Origin: DAOUEH01 sp034430515
GTDB lineage: Bacteria; Chloroflexota; Dehalococcoidia; Dehalococcoidales; RBG-16-60-22
Direction of reading: 5' to 3'
NCBI GenBank assembly: GCA_034430515.1
Contig: DAOUEP010000053.1
Location: forward strand, 1-29,196
DNA length: 29,196 nt
The notes below the pieces were generated by a model. It saw only the letters and a program-made list of their open reading frames with translations. It had not been told where the DNA came from and did no database searches. Each line of letters opens with the position of its first letter. The stretch's first letter is position 1. The position numbers and the translations under genes are program-made. Below, in pieces: positions 23,454-29,196 of the stretch.

Positions 23454-24158
23454 TCACTCCCACTGCTGCTCCAGGGCCGGCTCCATGTCGCGCCCGGCGT
23501 ACTGGCGGCGCAGCTCCGCCTCCGGGGCCTGCTTGAGGTCGTCTATCGCGGCGTCGTAAGCGCCGGCCTCAATCTCGGCGATGCGCTCGTCCACGTGGGC
23601 CGACGCCGGGGCCAGGTAGCGCCCGTAGAGCCGCCGCGCCAGCAGCGCCACGTTATAGGGCACCAGCCCCTGCGGGCAGCGGGCGGCGCAGAGGCCGCAC
23701 ATAACGCAGTCGAAGCTCTTTTCGGCCACCGCGGCGATATCGCCCCTAAGCGCGTCGGACATGAACCACATCACCTCCAGCTCCTGGGGGCAGGTCTTGG
23801 TGCAGGTGTTGCAGCCGAAGCACGTGACGATGTCCGGGTAAAGCTCCAGGATTTTAGCGCCGTTGGGCTTGATTTTTTCCAGGTCATAGGCCGCCTTGGC
23901 CGCCGGGAAGAACGGAATCTGCACCAGGCACATGTCCGCCTCCACGGCCTTCTGGCAGGCCAGGTCGTAGCGGAGCCGGGGGTCGTTCTTGAAGTTATAG
24001 ATGGTGGCGCAGGCGCCGCAGAAACCGGCGCGGCAGCCGCAGCCGCGCACCACCCGGTAGCCGCTGTACTCCAGGGCGGTCAGGATGGTAAGACCCTCGG
24101 GCACGCGGCAGTGCCGCCCCATGATGTAGATATCCAGTAGCCGCGCCTGTTCCGTCAT
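23454..24158 (-). CDS. Fumarate reductase-like iron-sulfur subunit with one [2Fe-2S] and two [4Fe-4S] motifs
   Basis: 234 residues. The N-terminal ferredoxin domain binds [2Fe-2S] through Cys40, Cys42, Cys47, Cys50 (GCGCRAGFCGAC) and Cys68. The helical domain has two full CxxCxxCxxxCP motifs: Cys113, 116, 119, 123 (CFGCNTCTKTCP) and Cys151, 154, 157, 161 (CVMCGLCAARCP). Canonical FrdB/SdhB binds a 2Fe-2S, a 4Fe-4S and a 3Fe-4S centre; here the third motif looks able to hold a full 4Fe-4S centre. The last 60 residues are acidic and helix-rich. First gene of the five-gene redox operon; the ATG is preceded only by a weak GGGGTAGAG. Loss of the 3Fe-4S signature and lack of a membrane anchor both point to soluble electron transfer rather than quinone chemistry. 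Confidence 0.85.
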   Translation of the reverse strand: MTEQARLLDIYIMGRHCRVPEGLTILTALEYSGYRVVRGCGCRAGFCGACATIYNFKNDPRLRYDLACQKAVEADMCLVQIPFFPAAKAAYDLEKIKPNGAKILELYPDIVTCFGCNTCTKTCPQELEVMWFMSDALRGDIAAVAEKSFDCVMCGLCAARCPQGLVPYNVALLARRLYGRYLAPASAHVDERIAEIEAGAYDAAIDDLKQAPEAELRRQYAGRDMEPALEQQWE

Positions 24159-24274
24159 CTCTACCCCAATAATATATTAAAGTCTGCCGGTTAATTACTT
24201 CGGGAGACCGGAACCAACCGGCGGCGGCTATGGCAAGCGCTAAAGGCCTTTATCCGGTCCTGTCCGGAAAGCTA

Positions 24275-24361
24275 TGGTGCCGAGGGGGAGATTTGAACTC
24301 CCACGCGCTTACGCGCACCACCCCCTCAAGATGGCGTGTCTACCGATTCCACCACCTCGGC
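24275..24361 (-). tRNA. tRNA-Leu (GAG anticodon)
   Basis: An 87-base class II tRNA with encoded CCA. The acceptor is GCCGAGG against CCTCGGC-A-CCA. The anticodon arm is CCATC-TTGAGGG-GGTGG. A long variable arm TGCGCGTAAGCGCG and T-arm GGGAG-TTCAAAT-CTCCC follow. TGGTGGAAT after the acceptor is characteristic of tRNA-Leu. Confidence 0.95.
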
Positions 24362-24415
24362 ACTTCGTTATCCGGCGGGGCGGGAGACCAGCGTCGTGCC
24401 GCGCCCGCACAGTAC

Positions 24416-24444
24416 ATTATAGCCCCCCGGGACGGTTGTCGCAA
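24416..24444 (-). promoter_or_regulatory. Sigma70-type promoter of tRNA-Leu
   Basis: On the minus strand, TTGCGA (24439-24444) and a consensus TATAAT (24416-24421) lie 17 bases apart. The start would be about 48 bases before the mature tRNA. Confidence 0.65.
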
Positions 24445-24457
24445 TCCCCGGCCAAAA

Positions 24458-24487
24458 TTGACAAGGTGAAAAAGGGCGTGGTAGTCT
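24458..24487 (+). promoter_or_regulatory. Candidate promoter of the DUF169 operon
   Basis: A consensus TTGACA (24458-24463) is followed 18 bases later by TAGTCT (24482-24487), a poor -10. The start would fall just ahead of the ribosome-binding site at 24500-24507. Confidence 0.4.
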
Positions 24488-24511
24488 GGCTTGGCGGAGA
24501 AGGAGGGAGCC

Positions 24512-25273
24512 GTGAGACCGCTGCAGACCGATTTATCGGTCTTTACGAAGTTCAACTTCGAAAAGTCGCCTGTCGGCGTCAAGTACCTCTACCACAAGCC
24601 GGACGGCGTCAGGGCGCTGGACAAGAACCTGGCCCTCTGCGAGATGCTCGCCGAGGCGCAAAAAAGCGACGCCCCCTTCTACTTTACCGCCGGCAACGAA
24701 ATCTGCTTCGGCAAGCAGGCCCTGGGCATGACGGCCGGCGAATCGCCCCCGTTCGCCATCAGCGGCGAGCTGGGCACCCGGCTGGGCATCTTCCAGGACG
24801 CCCGCGCCAACCAGAACCTGTCCCGGCAGCACTCGCTAATGGAGAAGGGCACCGTCAACTACGTGGTGATGGCCCCCCTGGATAAAATCACCTTCGAGCC
24901 GGACCTGCTCGTCATCACGGCCACCGCCCGCCAGGCGGAAATCGTGCTGCGGGCCATGGCCTACTCCACCGGCGATACCTACGAGAGCCGCACCTCCACG
25001 GTGCTTTCCTGCTCCTGGCTGTTCGTCTATCCCTACCTCACCGGCAAGCTCAACTACCAGCTCACCGGCCTGGGCTTCGGCGCCATTGCCCGCGAGGCCT
25101 TCGAGCCGGGCTGGGTGCTGCTCTCCATCCCCTACAACCGGCTGCCGATGCTGGTGCGCAACCTGGAGGAAATGCCGTGGGTGCCCAAGGCCTATACCCT
25201 GGGCCGCAAAAAATTCATGGCCTGGGAAGCGGACGTCCTCAAAGAGATGAACCGGGAGATGCAAAACCCCTGA
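24512..25273 (+). CDS. DUF169 family protein of unknown function
   Basis: 253 residues from the GTG at 24512, chosen because AAGGAGGG sits five bases ahead; a TTG 21 bases earlier is the alternative. The sequence matches the DUF169 (COG2043) pattern. It opens with FNFEKSPVGVKYLY, then LALCEMLAEAQ, FYFTAGNEICFGKQALGM, LIVITATARQAEIVLRAM and a C-terminal SIPYNRLPMLVRNLEEMPW. Cysteines in ALCEML and EICFGK and a central SCSW are the kind of residues kept in this family. No biochemical role is established to my knowledge; a redox or metal-related role is often guessed from neighbours. Here it opens an operon with a flavodoxin-like protein, a bicupin and a CoA-transferase. There is no signal peptide or membrane segment. 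Confidence 0.8.
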   Translation: MRPLQTDLSVFTKFNFEKSPVGVKYLYHKPDGVRALDKNLALCEMLAEAQKSDAPFYFTAGNEICFGKQALGMTAGESPPFAISGELGTRLGIFQDARANQNLSRQHSLMEKGTVNYVVMAPLDKITFEPDLLVITATARQAEIVLRAMAYSTGDTYESRTSTVLSCSWLFVYPYLTGKLNYQLTGLGFGAIAREAFEPGWVLLSIPYNRLPMLVRNLEEMPWVPKAYTLGRKKFMAWEADVLKEMNREMQNP

Positions 25274-25289
25274 TGCCTAAGGAGACCCC

Positions 25290-25817
25290 ATGAAGGCGCT
25301 TATCATCTACTGGTCGGGCACGGGCAATACCCAAAAGGTCGCCGAGACCATTCACGCCGCCTTGCAACAAGCCGGCGTCGACTCACACCTTAAAAAGGTA
25401 AATGAGGCCGCCGACGACGATCTCTACGACTACGATTTGGTCTTTATCGGCTCGCCGTCGCACCTGTGGCAGCCGCCGGAGCCGATGCTGAAATTTATCA
25501 AGGCCAGGATGGCCGATTACCGGGAGCGCGACGTCATCAAGATGAACGCCCCCAAGGTGCCGGGGAAAAGGGCGGTGGCCTTCGTCACCTACTCCGGGCC
25601 GCACACCGGCCTCGACGAGGCGGTGCCGGTGGGTAAGTTCCTGGGGCAGTTCTTCGCGCACCTGGGCTTCGAAGTATGCGGGGAGTGGTACACCGTGGGC
25701 GAGTTCCACAACAACGCACCGGCCAGCACGCAGGGACGCCTGGGCGATATCCGGGGCCGCCCCAACGAGCAGGATTTAGAAACTATCCGCGCTAACGTGC
25801 GGCAACTGCTGGCCTGA
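25290..25817 (+). CDS. Flavodoxin-like FMN protein
   Basis: 175 residues. The FMN phosphate loop WSGTGNTQKVA (9-19) follows the first strand MKALIIY. The second flavin loop is in IGSPSHLWQPPEP, and VAFVTYSGPHTGLDEA is the third. A C-terminal helix completes the fold. It is longer than short-chain flavodoxin (about 140 residues) because of the insertions ADYRERDVIKMNAPKVPGKR and HNNAPASTQGRLGD. A low-potential one-electron carrier or FMN reductase is plausible. AAGGAG precedes the ATG; the gap to the DUF169 gene is 16 bases, so the two are probably co-expressed. Confidence 0.85.
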   Translation: MKALIIYWSGTGNTQKVAETIHAALQQAGVDSHLKKVNEAADDDLYDYDLVFIGSPSHLWQPPEPMLKFIKARMADYRERDVIKMNAPKVPGKRAVAFVTYSGPHTGLDEAVPVGKFLGQFFAHLGFEVCGEWYTVGEFHNNAPASTQGRLGDIRGRPNEQDLETIRANVRQLLA

Positions 25818-25836
25818 GCGACGAAAGGAGACGACT

Positions 25837-26694
25837 GTGGCAAGCGAGTACGGGCATCTCTTTAAAAAGCTGGAGTTTCGCAAGAGCCCGCTGGGCGGGG
25901 GCAACGCCCGCGAGCTGACCTTCGTGGGCGGGGACGATTTGCAGGGCTTCGAGCTTAATTTTATCATCGGCGTCTACGAGCAGACCGGCGACTGGGCGCC
26001 GGGGCGGGGGGCGCACACGCATCCCTTTGACGAGCTGCTGATATTCTTCGGCTACGACGATACCGACCTGGGCTACCTCGGCTCGGAGATGAGCCTGGCG
26101 CTGGGCAAGGAGCTGGAGGTGCACCGCTTTGATACCCCCACCGTGGTGGCCGCCCCCGGGGACTTCCCCCACTGCCCCCTAGTCACCGAGAAGGTCGATA
26201 AGCCCTTCGGGCATTTCCACCTGGCCCTCTCCGGCAAGTACGCCGTGGGAACGGTGGAAGAGGGCGGCGAGACTGACGGCCACAAGTACGACCACCTGGT
26301 GCACCCGATGCCGGTCACCAAAGGCCCCGGCGGCGCCGGCCCGGCCCAGGAAATGGTCGTCTCCGGCGACGACCTGGAGGGGATTGACATCAATTTCAAG
26401 ATGGGGCTCTACAATAAGACCGGCCCCTGGCCCGGCGCCGGCCCCCACCGCCACCCCTACGACGAGATTATCGTCTTCTTCGGCCACGATACCGATAACC
26501 CCGGCTACCTGGGGGCCGAGCTGACCGTGGCCATGGGGCCGGCGGGCGAGGAGCACGCCATTGATGCCCCCACCGTTATCGCCATTCCCAAAGGCGTCCC
26601 CCACTATCCCGTTACCTGCAACCGCCTGGAGCGGCCTTACGGCGTGATGAAGGTGGGTCTGGCCGCCCGCTACCAGAGCGCCTCGCCCGGCTAG
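25837..26694 (+). CDS. Bicupin protein with two complete metal sites
   Basis: 285 residues from a GTG with AAAGGAG upstream. Two homologous cupin halves are seen. Half one is about 28-135: DDLQGFELNFIIGVYEQTG, then HTHPFDELLIFFG. Half two is about 174-278: DDLEGIDINFKMGLYNKTG, then HRHPYDEIIVFFG. Each keeps a three-His-one-Glu metal set: His60, His62, Glu66, His112 and His204, His206, Glu210, His256. Both sites may bind a metal such as Fe, Mn or Ni. Oxalate decarboxylases are bicupins of similar layout but longer, and this sequence lacks their usual start. The function is undetermined; a small-molecule lyase, isomerase or sensor is possible. It is third in the operon, 19 bases after the flavodoxin-like gene. 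Confidence 0.8.
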   Translation: MASEYGHLFKKLEFRKSPLGGGNARELTFVGGDDLQGFELNFIIGVYEQTGDWAPGRGAHTHPFDELLIFFGYDDTDLGYLGSEMSLALGKELEVHRFDTPTVVAAPGDFPHCPLVTEKVDKPFGHFHLALSGKYAVGTVEEGGETDGHKYDHLVHPMPVTKGPGGAGPAQEMVVSGDDLEGIDINFKMGLYNKTGPWPGAGPHRHPYDEIIVFFGHDTDNPGYLGAELTVAMGPAGEEHAIDAPTVIAIPKGVPHYPVTCNRLERPYGVMKVGLAARYQSASPG

Positions 26695-26723
26695 CCGCCG
26701 CACGGCGCGAAGAGAGGTGGACT

Positions 26724-27917
26724 ATGGCCGGCCCGCTGGCCGGAATCAGGGTACTCGACCTGACGCAAGTCTTGCTCGGCCCTTACGCCACGATGCTCTT
26801 GAGCGACCTGGGCGCCGAGGTCATCAAAATCGAGCGGCCCGGCCTCGGCGACGTCGCCCGCGGCACCGGCCCCATCGTGCGCGGGGTGAGCATCTATTTT
26901 CTGAGCCTCAACCGCGGCAAGAAGAGCCTGACCCTCGACCTGGCCGCGCCGGAGGGCGTCAGGCTCTTTCTCAAGCTCGTCAAGCAGGCCGATATTCTGG
27001 TGGAGAACTTCACGCCGGGGACGATGGACAAGCTCGGCCTGGGCTACGATACGGTCCGAAAACACAACCCGGCCATCATCTACGCCGCCGGCTCCGGCTT
27101 CGGCCAGACGGGGCCTTACGCCCCCCGCCCCGCCTTCGATGTCATCGCCCAGGCGATGGGCGGCGTGATGAGCCTCACCGGCGAGGAAGGCGGCCCGCCC
27201 GTCCGGCCGGGGGTCTCCTACGGCGACATTACCGCCGGGATGTTCCTCGTTATCGCCATCCTGGCCGCCCTCCACGAGCGCACCCAAAGCCGCCGGGGGC
27301 AATTTATTGACGTCAGCATGCTCGATTCGCAAATCGCCGTGGCGGAAAACGCCTTCGCCCGCTACCTCAACACCGGCGATATACCCCGCGCCCTGGGCAC
27401 CCGCCACCCCCTGATGACGCCCTTCCAGGTCTTCGCCACGCGGGACGGCTACCTGGCGGTGGCCCTGCGCGGCGGCCTCAAAGACCAGTGGCCGCTCTTC
27501 TGCGCCGCCATCGACCGGGTGGACATTATCGACGACCCGCGCTTCAGCGACGGCTGGCAGCGCACCGAGCACCACGCCGACTTAGAACCAATAATTAACG
27601 CCGCCATGAAGACCCGGACGACGCGGGAGTGGCTCGCCGAGCTGACGGCGGCCGGCATCCCCTGCGGCCCGGTCAACGACATCGCTCAGGCGGCCGCCGA
27701 CCCGCAGGTAGCCGCGCGGGAGATGCTCATCGAAGTCGAGCACCCGCAGGCGGGCAAGTTCGGCGTGGCCAACACGCCCTTCAAGCTCTCCCGTACGTCC
27801 CACCGGGCGACGCAGGCCGCGCCGGAGCTGGGCCAGCACACCGGGGGAATCCTGGGCGGCCTGCTGGGGATGAGTAAGGAAGCGATTGACCGGCTTCGTG
27901 ATACTGGCGTTGTTTGA
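26724..27917 (+). CDS. Family III CoA-transferase (CaiB/BaiF type)
   Basis: 397 residues, normal for the family. It starts LAGIRVLDLTQVLLGPYATM and continues LGAEVIKIERPGLGD, FLSLNRGKKSLTLDL and DILVENFTPGTMDKLGLGY. The catalytic aspartate that forms the acyl anhydride is Asp168 (SYGDITAGMF). YAAGSGFGQTGPYAPRPAFD is the usual CoA-loop region. The reaction moves CoA from one organic acid to another (formate, oxalate, carnitine, succinate and others in known members); the acid cannot be named. It is the last gene of the operon, 29 bases after the bicupin, with GAGAGGTGG ahead of the ATG. With the enoyl-CoA hydratase-like gene downstream it suggests CoA-ester metabolism. Confidence 0.9.
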   Translation: MAGPLAGIRVLDLTQVLLGPYATMLLSDLGAEVIKIERPGLGDVARGTGPIVRGVSIYFLSLNRGKKSLTLDLAAPEGVRLFLKLVKQADILVENFTPGTMDKLGLGYDTVRKHNPAIIYAAGSGFGQTGPYAPRPAFDVIAQAMGGVMSLTGEEGGPPVRPGVSYGDITAGMFLVIAILAALHERTQSRRGQFIDVSMLDSQIAVAENAFARYLNTGDIPRALGTRHPLMTPFQVFATRDGYLAVALRGGLKDQWPLFCAAIDRVDIIDDPRFSDGWQRTEHHADLEPIINAAMKTRTTREWLAELTAAGIPCGPVNDIAQAAADPQVAAREMLIEVEHPQAGKFGVANTPFKLSRTSHRATQAAPELGQHTGGILGGLLGMSKEAIDRLRDTGVV

Positions 27918-27933
27918 GCCGTCTGGCGGAGTA

Positions 27934-28539
27934 TCAGGGACGGCGGGGCGGCGGGTAAGCGGCGCGGCGGGAGAATATCTCCTTGACGGTATCCGGAGGC
28001 GGCACCTTTTCCTCGTGGCGGGCGGCGCGCTCGTAAAGCTCGGCCTTTTCCAGGGCGGTGCCCAGCATCCCGGCGATGACGGTCAGTAATTCGGCGGCGT
28101 CCTGCCCGAACCGCTTTTCCCGGGCCGAGGCAATCCCCAGCACCCCGCTGGTGCGGTAGGTGGTCATCGGCACGGCCACCAGCGAGCGCAGGCGCGCCAT
28201 GCGGAAGGACTTCAAGTCAATAGCGTCCTGGCGCGACAGATGGGGGACGACAATCTTGTGCCCGTAAACGGCCACCCTGTTGCCCAAGTCCTGCGCCGCC
28301 GCCGACGTGCCCAGCTCCCAGCGCATCGCGCCGGTGAAGCCGCGCTGGGCGGCCAGCACCAGGCGCTGGTCCTGGGGGCGGAAAAGCTGCACCCAGCAGC
28401 ACCTGACCTTGAAATTCTCGGCGAGGGCGTCCAGGGCGGTGCCGAGGACGTTATGGTTCCCGTTGGATAGAGAGATGGCTTCGTTAATTTCGCTGATGAT
28501 GCGGAATATCTTGTCTGGCTTCTTGAAAGAATCGGACAC
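27934..28539 (-). CDS. GAF-domain protein
   Basis: 201 residues from a GTG, the first possible start in the frame. The body (about 12-170) is a single GAF domain: IISEINEAISLSNG, VLGTALDALAENF, CCWVQLFRPQDQRLVLAA, SLVAVPMTTYRTSGVLGIAS and ELLTVIAGMLGTALEKAELY. No kinase, cyclase or DNA-binding domain is attached. The last 30 residues are basic and proline-rich. GAF domains bind small ligands or cofactors. Cys48-Cys49 in the core may matter for redox or metal sensing, but this is a guess. It is convergent with the CoA-transferase gene, with only 16 bases between stops. An unusually protein-like open frame continues upstream without any start codon, so a longer form using a rare start cannot be excluded. 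Confidence 0.75.
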   Translation of the reverse strand: MSDSFKKPDKIFRIISEINEAISLSNGNHNVLGTALDALAENFKVRCCWVQLFRPQDQRLVLAAQRGFTGAMRWELGTSAAAQDLGNRVAVYGHKIVVPHLSRQDAIDLKSFRMARLRSLVAVPMTTYRTSGVLGIASAREKRFGQDAAELLTVIAGMLGTALEKAELYERAARHEEKVPPPDTVKEIFSRRAAYPPPRRP

Positions 28540-28612
28540 GTTTAATCCCGTCGCATCGTAAAGAATCTCAAACTCGGCCTGGCTACCACCAACCGGGGAC
28601 GAACTCGCTGCT

Positions 28613-28642
28613 ATTCTACCAGCTTATGCCGTTCGTATTCAA
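28613..28642 (-). promoter_or_regulatory. Promoter of the GAF gene
   Basis: On the minus strand, TTGAAT (28637-28642) and TAGAAT (28613-28618) are 18 bases apart, giving a leader of about 67 bases. Confidence 0.5.
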
Positions 28643-28658
28643 CCCCAAAATCCCCCCC

Positions 28659-28686
28659 TTGACGCTGGGAAGGGATGCGTTCTAAG
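28659..28686 (+). promoter_or_regulatory. Candidate promoter of the enoyl-CoA hydratase-like gene
   Basis: TTGACG (28659-28664) and TCTAAG (28681-28686) are 16 bases apart. If used, transcription starts after the ATG at 28687, which favours the ATG at 28711 as the start codon. Confidence 0.4.
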
Positions 28687-28710
28687 ATGAAGCCGAAGGC
28701 AGGAAAGATT

Positions 28711-29196
28711 ATGCCGCAATCTTACGTCCGCTACGCTAAAAAAGACCACGTCGCCCACATCACCCTGAGCCGCCCCGACGCCGGCAACCAGCTGGACGCG
28801 GCCATGGCCGCCGCTCTGGCCGAGGCCGGCGAAAATATCGCCCGGGACGACGGTGTCTACGTGGTAATCCTCACCGGCGCCGCTAACGTATTCTGTAACG
28901 GCGGCGAGCCGGAAACGGGCTCGCTCCACCCGGCGGAGGCCATCGCCGCCATCGACCGGCCCGTTATCGCCGCCCTGGGCGGCGACGCCATCGGGGCGGG
29001 GCTGGAGCTGGCCCTGGCCGCCGATATCCGCATCGCCGCCAGCGGCGCCCGCCTCGCCCTGCCGCAGGTATCGCAGGGGCGAATCCCGGCGGGCGGCGGC
29101 ACGCAGCGGCTGCCGCGTATCGTAGGGCGGGGCAAAGCGCTGGAGCTTATCCTGACTGGAGAGACGCTCACCGCTGCCGAGGCGCTGGAAATAGGG
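28711..29196 (+). CDS. Enoyl-CoA hydratase/isomerase family protein, 5' part
   Basis: The first 162 residues are in the window and the frame runs off the end. The crotonase fold is clear: HVAHITLSRPDAGNQLDAAM, VVILTGAANVFCNGGE (oxyanion loop), PVIAALGGDAIGAGLELALA and AGGGTQRLPRIVGRGKALEL. Of the two acids used by enoyl-CoA hydratase, the first is kept (Glu99 in GLELA). The second, normally in a PEV/PEI motif, is Gln119 (LPQVSQG). The segment between the oxyanion loop and PVIAAL is shorter than usual. It may therefore be an isomerase, thioesterase or other crotonase rather than a hydratase. AGGAAAG lies ahead of the ATG at 28711; another in-frame ATG is at 28687. Confidence 0.85.
   Translation, partial: MPQSYVRYAKKDHVAHITLSRPDAGNQLDAAMAAALAEAGENIARDDGVYVVILTGAANVFCNGGEPETGSLHPAEAIAAIDRPVIAALGGDAIGAGLELALAADIRIAASGARLALPQVSQGRIPAGGGTQRLPRIVGRGKALELILTGETLTAAEALEIG

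Overview
This is a 29.2 kb, mostly GC-rich bacterial chromosomal segment. Its content suggests an anaerobic Chloroflexota of the Dehalococcoidia type. The reasons are a tandem expansion of uroporphyrinogen-decarboxylase-fold (UroD-fold) corrinoid methyltransferases, a soluble fumarate-reductase-like redox complex, CoA-transferase and acyl-CoA genes, and a non-cyanobacterial Kai module. The phylum call is inference from gene content and was not checked by search.

Layout. Bases 1-1996 (+) hold a Kai-type block: the 3' end of a KaiC-like ATPase with a long helical tail, a stand-alone KaiB, and a single protein joining a KaiB-like domain, a receiver domain with Glu in place of the phospho-acceptor Asp, and a LuxR-type DNA-binding domain. 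Initiator tRNA-Met, with its own promoter and terminator on the minus strand, separates this lower-GC block from the rest. Bases 2204-11955 (-) are one long methyl-transfer array. It starts from a good sigma70-type promoter at 12038-12066 and runs corrinoid protein, six UroD-fold methyltransferase paralogs, then a methyltetrahydrofolate:corrinoid methyltransferase. A hairpin followed by a T-run sits between the second and third genes. The parts amount to a complete methyl-donor to corrinoid to tetrahydrofolate relay with six alternative entry enzymes. No corrinoid-activating protein is in the window.

Bases 12296-14224 (+) are gyrB. Bases 14315-18569 (-) are a housekeeping operon: membrane-anchored peptidyl-prolyl isomerase, homoserine dehydrogenase, threonine synthase (apparently starting at CTG inside the hom stop) and GTP cyclohydrolase I. 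Bases 18661-24158 (-) are a tightly packed redox operon: an iron-sulfur subunit with three clusters, a fumarate-reductase-like flavoprotein, a small two-cluster ferredoxin-like protein, an acyl-CoA dehydrogenase and L-aspartate oxidase.

After tRNA-Leu(GAG), bases 24512-27917 (+) hold a four-gene operon: DUF169 protein, flavodoxin-like protein, bicupin and family III CoA-transferase. A GAF-domain gene (-) and the 5' part of an enoyl-CoA hydratase/isomerase-family gene (+) close the window. Long open frames opposite the GC-rich genes were treated as codon-bias shadows.
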